In this document: positions 54,022-63,550 of the stretch, one piece after another
Position numbering within the stretch: position 1 is the stretch's first letter
Layout: each line of letters begins with the position of its first letter
Made by a program: the position numbers and the translations under genes
Assembly (NCBI GenBank): GCA_905221605.1
Contig: CAJNDS010002670.1
Coordinates: 257,374 to 321,373, forward strand
Direction of reading: 5' to 3'
Origin: Symbiodinium natans
Taxonomy: Eukaryota; Sar; Dinophyceae; Suessiales; Symbiodiniaceae
Length of the DNA: 64,000 bases
Notes under the pieces: generated by a model
What the model was told of the DNA's origin: nothing
The model's input: only the letters and a program-made list of their open reading frames with translations
Database searches by the model: none

Positions 54022-54323
54022 ACCCGTCAATGCCTGAACCAGGCCACCGTGCCCAGTGCCTTCAAGAGATGCACGAGGCTGGCCTGGCATGAAGGGGCGC
54101 CTGCGGCATGGGTCCTGGAGGTTTTCTAAAGCTTCCCGCAACCCTTAGTCCCCGGGTTTAGGGTTTGGGGTTTGGGGTTTGGGGTTTAGGGTTTAGGGTT
54201 TAGGGTTTAGGGTTTAGACCCGCGCAGGTCCTGGCGCAGTGGAGCGCTGCCCTAGGCTCAACGCTCCTTGTGTTGGGAATAGCGCTTAATTATCGGGCTC
54301 AGAGCTTACAAGTATGCGGTTAG
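53179..54323 (+). CDS. Last exon cluster, ending at 54323; product not recognised
   Basis: Candidate exons: 53179-53269 (DGQLTSLRPKQLAWASLNFA), 53322-~53371 (GLLPGYLERTLATAGE), 53464-53516, 53710-~53845 (RIFFFAAHAMVATSVLVGPM), 54043-54120 and 54228-54323 (TAG). The last two join in phase through a GT donor and CGCGCAG acceptor; the final exon contains a likely transmembrane helix (WSAALGSTLLVLGIAL). A separate small reading ending at 53048 is possible. It may be the 3' end of the tyrosinase gene or a separate membrane protein; the phase across 53269/53322 does not decide. Confidence 0.45.
53920..54215. repeat. CCCTAAA/CCCTCAA then TTTAGGG, last arrays in the window
   Basis: CCCTAAA 53925-53960 and homogeneous CCCTCAA 53955-54025 precede exon 54043; TTTGGGG/TTTAGGG 54157-54217 follow it. 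Right of 54.5 kb no comparable array exists. Confidence 0.85.
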
Positions 54324-54489
54324 AGTTTATAGGGTTTAGGGTCAAGGGTATAGGGCCAGTATAGGGTTTGATTAGGGTTGAGGGCGTTGGGGCTTGGGCC
54401 TTACGGTCTTAGGGGTTCGGGCATGTAGGGGTTTAGGAGATCGGGATTTTGAGTTGCAGGGTTTGGATTTTCTCTTGCCTGACATTGAT

Positions 54490-55160
54490 TACCTACGTAC
54501 CTGTCCAAGCCAAAGACCCCCCTAACCCTGGACCCTAACCCCCCCCAACCCTAAACCCTGCCGCTGATCTCCCCCACCCCGCCCCCCCCGCCCCCCCCCA
54601 AACCCCTATAACCCTCAGTGGCATGGACCTTTAGGGTCTATTTGGCACTTCCTTTTTGTTTGCTATTTAAACGGTTCAATTCACACATACAATTTGTGGG
54701 GTTTAGGTTTAAGGCAAAATTTATGGCTTAGGGCTAGTTCGGTTCACGGCTCAGGGCTCCCATGTTTGGCATCACATCTCTTATTTTCCTAGGGCTTCGC
54801 CACCTACCTCTCATTCCGTTTTCCATTCAACCCTCGTCTAAGGGTCTGGTGTTTGCGATAAATATACTACTTTAAAAAAATCAATAATAACATACATAAC
54901 GCTAACTACAGGAGCTGCTGGAAATGACAAACCCTGAGCGCCTTCAAGTGTGTTGCTTCAATTAAGACGATAATATACTCTTTTGTTGATAAATATTCCC
55001 ATGACCATATTGTTGTTTCAGCCGCTTTTAGCCTTTTCCTATTAGTATTGTTTTTGTTTACCTGATATAACACCAAGGAAGGGGAAAGGGAAAACACCAC
55101 TTCATCTCGATGTGTTTATCTCTCCTTTCCTTCCCTCTCAAGATTTTTCTTTTGTTAATC
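54490..55160. other. Non-repetitive spacer
   Basis: AT-richer than the sequence to its left (for example TTTAAAAAAATCAATAATAAC near 54870). I see no gene or splice-like island. It marks the change to a heptamer-poor landscape. Confidence 0.5.
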
Positions 55161-55162
55161 TC

Positions 55163-55303
<141 letters not shown>

Positions 55304-55383
55304 GCCATCTCTTGCTCTCTCATCCCTCCCCTCCCCTCTTTCCTTCCTCCCCTCCTTTCCAAAACTTTCTGCGGAGAATAAGG

Positions 55384-55388
55384 ACAAC
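55384..55388. other. Target site duplication, left
   Basis: ACAAC immediately before the left LTR matches ACAAC at 61089-61093 immediately after the right LTR. Five base pairs is the usual length for copia elements. Confidence 0.85.
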
Positions 55389-55546
55389 TGTTGCGGACTT
55401 TTAGTCGCGATCTGAGCCCTGCAGGTTTGCATGGATGCACATTACAAATCAAGATTTAATTAAGTCAACTCCAAACTCTCATTCTGGAAAAGAGGCAACG
55501 AAGAACATGTGCAGCTAAGGTACCTGAGACGGGAGGGTTTTCAACA
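55389..55546 (-). repeat. LTR (3' LTR of the minus-strand element)
   Basis: 158 bp, TGTTGCGGAC...TTTTCAACA, inverted terminal bases TGTTG/CAACA. Offset 5542 bp from the other copy throughout, with no difference seen. Confidence 0.92.
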
Positions 55547-55767
55547 TGCCTCCCGAGCCCAAGTGGTCTACACGCGGGCGAGCTTCAGCACACCCGGCTC
55601 AGTAGAAGCACTTTACAAATCATTACAAGTCAAATTTGTTACATTGTTGCCCGGCGAGAGTTGACATCACAGATGTTGGGCTCACACTTACTGCGGCCCA
55701 AGGGCTCTTCAAACGGCTTACTTGCTTTGTGAATTTCGAAAACACATGCGGGGCACTAGCAGTGGCT

Positions 55768-58700
55768 TCAAGTCACAGCCAACGCAAGTGAGTGCTTGCC
55801 TGTCGAGAACCGACAGTTCATGGCCGACAACAACGCAGAAGCGCGAGCTTCATGCAAATGCTTTGTGAACATGTCAGCCCTGTTCACATCTGTACATATT
55901 TTAAACACTTTTACATCTTTGTTGGCTACTCTGTCCTGCAACCAAAGATACTGGGTCTCCAGATGCTTCGCCCGGCCCAGTCCCTTCTTTTCTGCCAACG
56001 CCTTCCCGGCAGAGCTGTCTGTGCACAATCGGATACCGACTTCAACGCCGATATCTGCGAAGAGACTTCTCAAACCCATGGCTTGACTGCATCCCTTCAG
56101 CATGCCGTAAAACTCGGATTCTCCAGTTGACAAGGCGATCACCGCTTGGTTCGAAGAGAAGCTCCTCAAAGGGCTACTTCCGAAAAACACGGCACCACCA
56201 CTAGTGGATTTCCGAGTCTTGCCACACCCTGCGAAATCAGCATCAACCTCTGCAACCAGGTCTCTTGGCATGTCTTGCCATTCGAACCACAAGAGCATAC
56301 GGCGATGCGAGATCAAGTAACGACCAAGCCTGCGCAATCTTCTCATTGATGCTTCTGTCGGGGATGACATTTCGCGAGCGAGTTCCTTCACACAGTACTG
56401 GCAGTCAGGCCTTTCAGAACACATATAGGCTGCTCTCATGACACAAGACCTGAACAGAGTGGTATCTGCAGGTGAGAGCCGCTTCTGCGTCAGCTCTGCT
56501 TCCTCTTCGGGTTGCAGCTTCACGCCTGGCGTGCTCAAGCCTTTGGCATTCTTCAGGCCCAAGCTGCTGATCAAGATCTCTGCGTGACGAGGATCCGCTT
56601 CTAGGGAGTAGCCAGAATTCTCACGAGACAGCAAGCGGCCAAGGATTCGAACACTTTGTCCTGGACTTGAAAGTGTCGCGCAAAACTTGCACTTCCACAT
56701 TTCTCGAAAACGCTCATGCAGCCACTTGATGTCTAGAGCTCTCGCCACAGACACGAAGTCATCACCGTGAACTTCAAGTCGAATGTCTTTGTGCGGATGA
56801 TAAAACAAGCAACTGGATGCGCGCCCCTGTAAAAACCCAAGTGAGAGAAGCACCTTGGTATACTGTTGCTCCCAGTTGTGGGCCGCATCTCTTGTGCCAT
56901 ACATACTCTTCTTCAAAACAGCGACATGTTCAGGCATTTCCATTTCGGGCGGCAGCTCTACGACAACATACCTGGTGGCGTCTGCGCACCAATGTGCACG
57001 GCTAATATCAACGAAATCCATGACATACTCCGGGTTAGTAGAGGCTACAGCAATGAGTGCTCGCAAGCTTTCTGTTGGCGGCGTCGACGCATAGAAACCA
57101 ACCTCAGATGGCTTGTGTCCCTTAACTTCTTTCGCCACAATCCTGGCGCGGTAACTGGGCGATTTGGAATCACCTTTGTTGACCAGCACCCACCTTGTAG
57201 GTATGACTTTGGTCCCACTTGGCAGTTCTGACCTCAGAACAGGCGTCCACAAGCCCATCTCGTCAGCTATGCGCAGCTCCTCCTTTTTCGCAATCTCTAC
57301 CAAGCGAGAGTTGAGTCCTAAGCCACTGACGTCATCGAAGTACTCGTCCCAGCAATCTTTGCTATGACTCTGTTCACACAAACTGGGTTCATCGCAAATG
57401 GGCTCCTGAACCGCAGCATCCATTGAGAATACTTCGCTCCGATGACTCAGGATGGCCTCTTGCAGCATGCTCTCGAAAGAATCCGTCATCGCTGTCTGAG
57501 CTTCCGGACCCAAGCTCTCAGGTTCTGCAGTCCGTCTCTCATCCATGGCTTCAGGCGGCTGCTCGGCAGGCCGTTTGGATGATGGGGACCTTGCCTCCTG
57601 AGCGGAGTCCACTGCTGCACTTGACTCAGCTGCCACTGCCACATCACCAGGTTGTTGCTCCAATCTGGCTCGCTTCACGGCTTTCTGTTCCTCGTCATAC
57701 TTCTCCACCTGTCGGGCCAGCCATTTGTCACGTCTTCCGTCTGCAGAAGTGACTTTGGAAACCAGTTCTTCATCTCCGCTGGCTTTCCATGCTGCTTCAA
57801 ACCTGGCCCTACACTCCTCACTATGCTTGCCATAGAGGCCACGCCTTAACTTATCACACCCATCGCAAAGTGGAGTGAAACCGAACTTTAAGGCGTCAGA
57901 CATACGGATGGCTGCCCTCCTGGGAGCACGGTGGGCATTAACCACGAACGGCACTGGCAGACCTTGTGGAGGCATTTCAGGAACAACAACTTGTGGGGCT
58001 TCACCGCCTTCGGCGTTCAACCCCCACGGTGTAGCCCTCATGGACAAAAGCTTCTCTTTGTGGGGCCACAACTGAGTCTCGTGTGAAGCTCTTACGCTCC
58101 ACACTTTGACTACTTTCATGGTCTCAAAACACAAAACAAATCGTTCGGTGGTCAGGTCGGAAGTGCCAAGGTAGCATCCCTCTGACCATCTTGGCGCGAG
58201 TTTGCCAGCTACAGCTTTCAGTTTAAACACTATTGCAGCACCAAATTCAAAAACTGGCTCTCGCCAGGGTCTGCCTCTCAAGTTCTGATAGGCAGTCCTT
58301 CCAGATGCCGTTCTGTGAAAATGATGCAACAACCACGACGCATGCCGAACTAACCAAGGAAAAATGGCATGGTTCGCCGGGAACTCGCACTGCAAACGTT
58401 CGTGCAACATACTCAGCAATGTGCGGGCTTGTTCCTGCACGCTTCTACAGGCACGCTCCACAAAACCGTTGGCCTCGCTCTCTTCAACGGGACTGTGCTC
58501 AAAGGTAACTTTGACTTCAACAGGAAGCAAGGCAACTGCTGCACGAGCTAATGCCACCAAGGAAGGCTCGCCATCTGTCTTGAGTGTAAACTCGCGATAG
58601 CCTAGCACACGGAAAATGTCAGCAAGTGCTTGAACACTGTACTCATGCACACAGCCTTTTGAGGGAACTAAGCGCGCAAAGACAGCCAGGTCGGGCTTGG

Positions 58701-59004
58701 ATTTGACAACCATCACAGGACTTTCGCTCGCGTTTCCCTCGCTGCTGCTCAAAAAGCAATAGTCAATGGCCACCAACGGCTTGGTGTACTCCGTATTTGA
58801 AGGCTCTTTGTGCGCCAAAGCTGGAGCTTTGCCCCGGATGCAATGGCGGCACCAAGGACGAAAAGGCAAATGAGTGAGACAATGCTCTCGGACTTCCGAG
58901 TCCGAGGGCAGAACTGGAGATTTGGGAGTTGTAGCAGCTTGCGCTTCAGCATGCTCCGAATCTCCGTGCTCGTCGTCTTGAGGACTTACAGTGTCGTGCC
59001 CCAA
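55768..59004 (-). CDS. Copia pol: integrase, reverse transcriptase, RNase H
   Basis: 1078-codon frame opened by TTG, so probably reached by a -1 shift from gag. Residues 41-57 hold the integrase zinc motif (HCLTH...CRHC). The DDE residues are D81 (VAIDYCF), D144 (TDGEPS) and E183 (ANGFVER). Reverse transcriptase starts around YRARIVAKEVKGHKP; its catalytic pair is in VHGDDFV. The segment DISRAHWCADATR, where most relatives have a D-x-x-x-A-[FY]-L motif, is unusual. RNase H follows, with DADFAGC, STGESEFYG and TDSSAGKALAEKKGL, ending at a stop at 55768. No internal stop. Confidence 0.9.
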   Translation of the reverse strand: MGHDTVSPQDDEHGDSEHAEAQAATTPKSPVLPSDSEVREHCLTHLPFRPWCRHCIRGKAPALAHKEPSNTEYTKPLVAIDYCFLSSSEGNASESPVMVVKSKPDLAVFARLVPSKGCVHEYSVQALADIFRVLGYREFTLKTDGEPSLVALARAAVALLPVEVKVTFEHSPVEESEANGFVERACRSVQEQARTLLSMLHERLQCEFPANHAIFPWLVRHASWLLHHFHRTASGRTAYQNLRGRPWREPVFEFGAAIVFKLKAVAGKLAPRWSEGCYLGTSDLTTERFVLCFETMKVVKVWSVRASHETQLWPHKEKLLSMRATPWGLNAEGGEAPQVVVPEMPPQGLPVPFVVNAHRAPRRAAIRMSDALKFGFTPLCDGCDKLRRGLYGKHSEECRARFEAAWKASGDEELVSKVTSADGRRDKWLARQVEKYDEEQKAVKRARLEQQPGDVAVAAESSAAVDSAQEARSPSSKRPAEQPPEAMDERRTAEPESLGPEAQTAMTDSFESMLQEAILSHRSEVFSMDAAVQEPICDEPSLCEQSHSKDCWDEYFDDVSGLGLNSRLVEIAKKEELRIADEMGLWTPVLRSELPSGTKVIPTRWVLVNKGDSKSPSYRARIVAKEVKGHKPSEVGFYASTPPTESLRALIAVASTNPEYVMDFVDISRAHWCADATRYVVVELPPEMEMPEHVAVLKKSMYGTRDAAHNWEQQYTKVLLSLGFLQGRASSCLFYHPHKDIRLEVHGDDFVSVARALDIKWLHERFREMWKCKFCATLSSPGQSVRILGRLLSRENSGYSLEADPRHAEILISSLGLKNAKGLSTPGVKLQPEEEAELTQKRLSPADTTLFRSCVMRAAYMCSERPDCQYCVKELAREMSSPTEASMRRLRRLGRYLISHRRMLLWFEWQDMPRDLVAEVDADFAGCGKTRKSTSGGAVFFGSSPLRSFSSNQAVIALSTGESEFYGMLKGCSQAMGLRSLFADIGVEVGIRLCTDSSAGKALAEKKGLGRAKHLETQYLWLQDRVANKDVKVFKICTDVNRADMFTKHLHEARASALLSAMNCRFSTGKHSLALAVT

Positions 59005-60848
59005 GACACCACCTGCCTCCGGAAACCCTGCCCTTCAGCAGAAACGACACCGACAACACCTTGCACACCCTGGTGCTCTCCTACACTCACAGGCGCTACA
59101 GGGGCAGAGTCTCCAGATCCAGACCCTCCACCTTCACTAAAGGGGGCTAAAGGAACCACGCTTGCGACTCCGCCACTGGAAGGTGACAGCCACACGCCAA
59201 CTTTGTAAAGACCCTTCGTCTCTTCCATCCAGATCTTCCCACAACCCTTTGGTTGGATGTAGCTGTTCCCTTCCTCGAAGTGACAGATGCCACCTTTGCT
59301 ACAAACATCCGACACAGCAAGCAGCGGTTTGTGTATATCGGCCACTGCGGAAGAAAACGAAACAGCTACCCCAGAGTCCGTGAATGCCCTTAGCTTCTTA
59401 CAGCCTTGGTCCGAAACCGTGTGGCCAGTTGCAGTTTTAAACTGCCGACCAAGCTTGCTCGTCTCACTCACTTGGACAGGCTCTTTCGGCGCAATGCATG
59501 GCGGAATTGCAGTAGACCCGGCTCCGGAATCAACAGTGAGCTCCACGCGCGACCAACCTTGCTGAACAGTGTGCCAGGACTGGGAAGCAACAAACTGATG
59601 GTCACCATCCACGTGCGCGAGGTCTACTTCAAAACCGCCAGCTTCAACCGGCTCTTGCTGCTGAGGGGACTCATCCAACGTGTTCAAGCTCTTGTCCTTG
59701 CCCTTCGCAGACTTAGATTTAGACTTAGACTTGCCTTTGCTTTTGGGTGCTTTGTCAGGGTACTTGTCCCAACAGTCAGCCTCCTTGTGGCCTTGTCGAT
59801 GACAGAAGTTGCAGTTACCAGTAAACTTCTGAGACTTCCCTTTGCCACTAGGAGTCTTGCCATGTGGGTTCGGAGCACCTTTTCCTTTTCCTTTGGAAAA
59901 GGAAGCAAGCAAAGAGCTCAACTCCTCAACAGACTTGACACCAAGCTGTGCGAGACTACCGATGTCCATAGGCACGGGCCCTGTGGAGGATGAAGAAAGC
60001 GACTGCGAGGACTGCGACGCTAGTTGGGTCTGAGCTTGCAGTTCAAGAAAGTGCACAACCTCCGCACGTGCCTTTTCATACGTGTCGAAACTTTTCAAGT
60101 TCAACTGCATGTGTGTCTTCAAGGGATCTACCAACATCTTCAACAGCATCACGCGCTTGAAGCCATCAGACAGTGTGTCTAACGTGCGTGTTTCGTGCTT
60201 GGTCATCATTTCTTCCCTACGCTCCAACTCGGCAAGAATCTCCGTAGGGTTAGTGCTGGAGAAAGGACCCAGGTTCACTATCTGCGTTAGCAAAGAAAGA
60301 TCTGTCTCCTCTGACTGGGGATCAAACCGATGACACAAGCGACGAAACGCGTCCAAACCAGCACTCGGCCCTTTGAAACTCTTCTCTACAACAGCAAAAG
60401 CTTTACCTTCACAAACGGAGAGAAGAGTTGCATTCAAATGGGCAGATATCCGCTCAGCATCCGGATGTTTGCTGGTCAAACTCTGAAAACGTGCAGCATC
60501 TACAACTGAGGTTTCGTCGTCAAGAACATCCGTCAGCAACTTTTCGGCCGACTTGAATGCGGTTTGCACCCAGTTGACGTACTTGAGCTTCCAAACCCTG
60601 AAATCTTTTTCAGCTACTTTGTCCGTCAACTTTTCAGGCTGCCCAACACCGCGAACGTCTACAAGGCTACCCAGTCTTTGCTCACCAGAGGAACTCAACT
60701 TGCCTAGCGCTTGCGTGAAATGCTGATGCTGCGCAGTCAGTGCTTGCTGCATCACTTGTATCCTCTGCTCGTGGGACTCCTGCTGCTGTTGCAGCAGCTG
60801 CTGGGTTTGAGATTGCAACGCTTGGATGAGCTGTTGCATCTCCGACAT
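58986..60848 (-). CDS. Copia gag and protease
   Basis: The frame is open from 60974 (inside the LTR), but MSEMQQLIQALQSQTQQLLQ at 60848 is the likely start, giving about 620 residues. Gag has a Gln-rich coiled N terminus and a UBN2-like middle region; a CCHC zinc knuckle, CNFCHRQGHKEADC, lies near 59768-59812; a Lys/Ser/Gly-rich linker follows. The protease active site is VDSGAGST (about 59530). It ends at TAA 58986-58988, overlapping pol by about 19 nt. The overlap contains TTGGGG, where a -1 slip would move ribosomes from TCT TGG to GGG CAC in the pol frame. Confidence 0.88.
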   Translation of the reverse strand: MSEMQQLIQALQSQTQQLLQQQQESHEQRIQVMQQALTAQHQHFTQALGKLSSSGEQRLGSLVDVRGVGQPEKLTDKVAEKDFRVWKLKYVNWVQTAFKSAEKLLTDVLDDETSVVDAARFQSLTSKHPDAERISAHLNATLLSVCEGKAFAVVEKSFKGPSAGLDAFRRLCHRFDPQSEETDLSLLTQIVNLGPFSSTNPTEILAELERREEMMTKHETRTLDTLSDGFKRVMLLKMLVDPLKTHMQLNLKSFDTYEKARAEVVHFLELQAQTQLASQSSQSLSSSSTGPVPMDIGSLAQLGVKSVEELSSLLASFSKGKGKGAPNPHGKTPSGKGKSQKFTGNCNFCHRQGHKEADCWDKYPDKAPKSKGKSKSKSKSAKGKDKSLNTLDESPQQQEPVEAGGFEVDLAHVDGDHQFVASQSWHTVQQGWSRVELTVDSGAGSTAIPPCIAPKEPVQVSETSKLGRQFKTATGHTVSDQGCKKLRAFTDSGVAVSFSSAVADIHKPLLAVSDVCSKGGICHFEEGNSYIQPKGCGKIWMEETKGLYKVGVWLSPSSGGVASVVPLAPFSEGGGSGSGDSAPVAPVSVGEHQGVQGVVGVVSAEGQGFRRQVVSWGTTL

Positions 60849-60930
60849 TCTGAAACTGGGTGTGACAAGGTTTCGGCTCACGTGCTTTTCAGGTTTCCCA
60901 AAGGAACTCAACCAGAGCTCCGCACTACCA

Positions 60931-61088
60931 TGTTGCGGACTTTTAGTCGCGATCTGAGCCCTGCAGGTTTGCATGGATGCACATTACAAATCAAGATTTA
61001 ATTAAGTCAACTCCAAACTCTCATTCTGGAAAAGAGGCAACGAAGAACATGTGCAGCTAAGGTACCTGAGACGGGAGGGTTTTCAACA
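60931..61088 (-). repeat. LTR (5' LTR of the minus-strand element)
   Basis: 158 bp matching the left LTR. Followed directly by ACAAC, the second copy of the target site duplication. Confidence 0.92.
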
Positions 61089-61620
61089 ACAACAGAGAAC
61101 AAAAAGGAAAAGATAGGATGAAGGCAGATGGTGGGGACAGGAAGGGAGAACTCCTCTTTCGCTCGGCTCACACGTTTTCTCTTCCCTTGCCTTCATCCTC
61201 TGCTCTTCTCCCTTTTCTCTTCATAAGAAGAAAGGACAAATGAAAGGAACCGAAAGCTCAGGGAAAGCAAGACGCCCTCGCTCTCATCATCTGCCCCTTC
61301 CTCGACTTCATTGCTCTATTCCTTGTTCTTCTCTCCTGTCTCATTGGTGATCAGTGATAAACCAAGACGAGCTTGCCGTTCTTTCATTTTCTTTTTCTGG
61401 TGGAAAGCTAAGAAGCAGGAAGGAGAGGAAGGAAAGTGGAGAAATAGAAAGAGAAGCAAGAACGGAAAGAACAATACGCAGAAATGACAGAGAGGAAGGG
61501 AGAACTGCAAGCCCAGCAGAAGAAGAAGAAGAAGATAGAGAGAGAGAGAGAAGAGATGAAGATAAGATAAGGGTGAAAAGGTGAAAAGAATGAAAACAAA
61601 AATCTAACAGCAAAGTAGCT
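61089..61620. other. Purine/pyrimidine-asymmetric spacer
   Basis: Stretches of AGGAAAG-type purines (61380-61590) alternate with CTCTTCT-type pyrimidines. ORFs on both strands are low-complexity and not credible. Similar composition recurs at 63000-63310. Confidence 0.4.
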
Positions 61621-61627
61621 AAACAAA

Positions 61628-61910
61628 ACCTTCTGGCCTACCCCCTCAACTCTAAACCACCCTAAACCCTCGGTACATTGAGATATAACGGCACAGTTCC
61701 CGTAGCATGCTATATCAGAAACCATTTATTCCTACGAGACGTACAACCGCCTAAAACACGGTGACAAAAAATAAAACAGCGAGGCATCTGAAAAGACTTT
61801 CTGGCCTTCCCCTTCAACTCTAAACCACTAAACCCTCGCTATATAAAGGCTTAACAGCACAGTTCCCGTAGCACGCTATGTCATTTCTTCTTACGAGACG
61901 CACAACATAA
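61628..61910. repeat. Two diverged tandem copies of about 165 bp
   Basis: Shared landmarks in each copy: TTCTGGCC, CAACTCTAAACCAC, TAAACCCTCG, GCACAGTTCCCGTAGCA and TACGAGACG. Copy 1 begins near 61631 and copy 2 near 61797. No coding seen. Confidence 0.7.
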
Positions 61911-62435
61911 ACCAAGGTTTCGTATACTTTTTGTAGTCAGGATGTGATATCCTGTTGCTTTGGACGAGTATTACGTAAGACTTTAAGCGCCTGTGGGTCT
62001 TGCGGATAATTGGAGAATAAGCATCATCCTTGACAAATGATAACCATGATGGGAGACCTGTGGGAAGCATTGAGAATGAAAAAGCAAGATACTTGCGAGC
62101 AATTACTTGCAGCCTGTTGGAAGGTCTCAGGAAATCGCGAAAGGACATTTGCTCACAGTATTCTCGTGTCCCTGGGGCTTAAAGTAAATGATTTTCCGCA
62201 TTACCCTATGCGCTCGAATACTTCTGAGTCTCATGGTTCGTTCTCCGCTATCGGTATTTGATACGCCATACATTTATCCTATATACACACTTGATGTGGG
62301 CACCTATTCTACGTACTTTCTCTTTGCGTTTTGCTGACTGAGAGATGTTTTCGGGTGTGAAAAGGCCTTACGCGCCAACATCTGCTTCTGGACAACAAAG
62401 TAGAGATAATATGTTTTGTGAAGGGGGGGCCAAGA
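61911..62435. other. Unique spacer
   Basis: No repeats. Short ORFs on both strands (62037-62261 and 62148-61891) have no family resemblance. I see no supported gene. Confidence 0.35.
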
Positions 62436-62439
62436 CAGT

Positions 62440-62892
62440 GCTTAATCGGCCCTGGGTTTGACGATTGAAGATTGAAGACGCCGGGGAACTCTCCCCGGAT
62501 TGAAGATGCTCCGGGGAGAGTTCCCGGGCATCTTCAATCTTCAACCTTCAAACACAGGGCCGATTAAGCGCTCCACCTGCTGCTTAATCGGCCCTTGGAT
62601 TGAAGATTGAAGATTGAATATGCCGGGGAACTCTCCCAGGAGTATCTTCAACCCCAGACCCCTGCCGATTGAGCACTTCATCTGCCTAGTCGGCCCAGGG
62701 TTGAGAATCCAGGATTGAAGGTGCTCCGGGGAGAGTTCCCGGGCATGTTCAATCTGCAAACCCAGGGCCGATTAAGCAGGCGGAGCGCTCAATCGGCCTT
62801 GAGGCCGAAGGATCAGGATTGAAGATTCTCGGGGAGAGTTCCCCGGCATCGTCAACCCGATTAAGCAGCTGGAGCGCTTACTCGGCCCTGGG
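62440..62892. repeat. Tandem array of hairpin-forming units
   Basis: Four or more diverged copies of a palindromic unit built from CTTAATCGGCCCTGGG, GATTGAAGATTGAAG, CCGGGGAGAGTTCCCGGGCAT, CTTCAATCTTCAA and CCCAGGGCCGATTAAGC. Each unit folds on itself, and neighbouring units can cross-pair. Confidence 0.8.
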
Positions 62893-62999
62893 GTCCAGTA
62901 GTTCAATATTTCATATGCTCTGCTAAAGTCTGTAGAATTTTCAAGCCCCCCTCCCAAAGACCCATCTGTATTTTGGTGTTTGGGATACCGTAAGCCAAA

Positions 63000-63310
63000 G
63001 CTAAATGAAAGGGAAGAAGTCCCTTTTTCCTCTGCCAATCTTCTTCCTCCCACTCCTCTCTTCCTCTCCTATTCCTTTCTTAGCATAGAGCATGGAGTGA
63101 TGAGAGGGAAGGGGTGAAAGCGGATGAGAAAAGTGACAGAGAGGGCAGGGCGAAATCTTCATTTCCTTGCCTTTTTCGTCCCTCTCACCTCTCCTTCTCA
63201 TCGTTCTCTTGCTTTCTCGTTTGAGAAGGATGTGGACAGGGCATGGAACAAGGCGAGGGAAGGGGGGGGGGCGAAATCGAGTGAGAAAGGATGGAACAAG
63301 GAAGAAATGA
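63000..63310. other. Pyrimidine/purine-rich spacer
   Basis: CCTCTTTCCTCTCC-type pyrimidines followed by GAGGGAAGGGG-type purines. Open frames are compositional; no gene supported. Confidence 0.4.
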
Positions 63311-63550
63311 AGAAAAATGGACAGGACAGGTCAGGTGTTTGGTTTGGCGACTATACACGTACCTGGACCAGCAGAGCGACAAGCCCAAACCAAAGAGAAA
63401 AAGCAAATCCAAATCGCCCACCTCCCGCTCACCCATCTGAAAAAAAAACAACAAAAATGCATCCGTAGCGAGTGTTCGCCTACGGTCAAATCGATCTACA
63501 GAGGTCCCGGCACATCCCTTGTCGAACAGGCAAAAAAGCAGAAACATAGC

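Larger units (their letters stand above)
55389..61088 (-). mobile_element. Ty1/copia LTR retrotransposon, apparently complete
   Basis: 5.7 kb element bounded by two 158-bp direct repeats that begin TGTTG and end CAACA and that appear identical, with a 5-bp duplication outside. It encodes gag plus protease, and integrase, reverse transcriptase and RNase H in copia order, all on the minus strand. Next to the 5' LTR (right end) the internal sequence starts TGGTAGTGCGGAGC, compatible with a Met-tRNA-type primer site; next to the 3' LTR is CTCGGGAGGCA, a modest purine tract. Identical LTRs and open frames point to a recent insertion. Confidence 0.92.
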
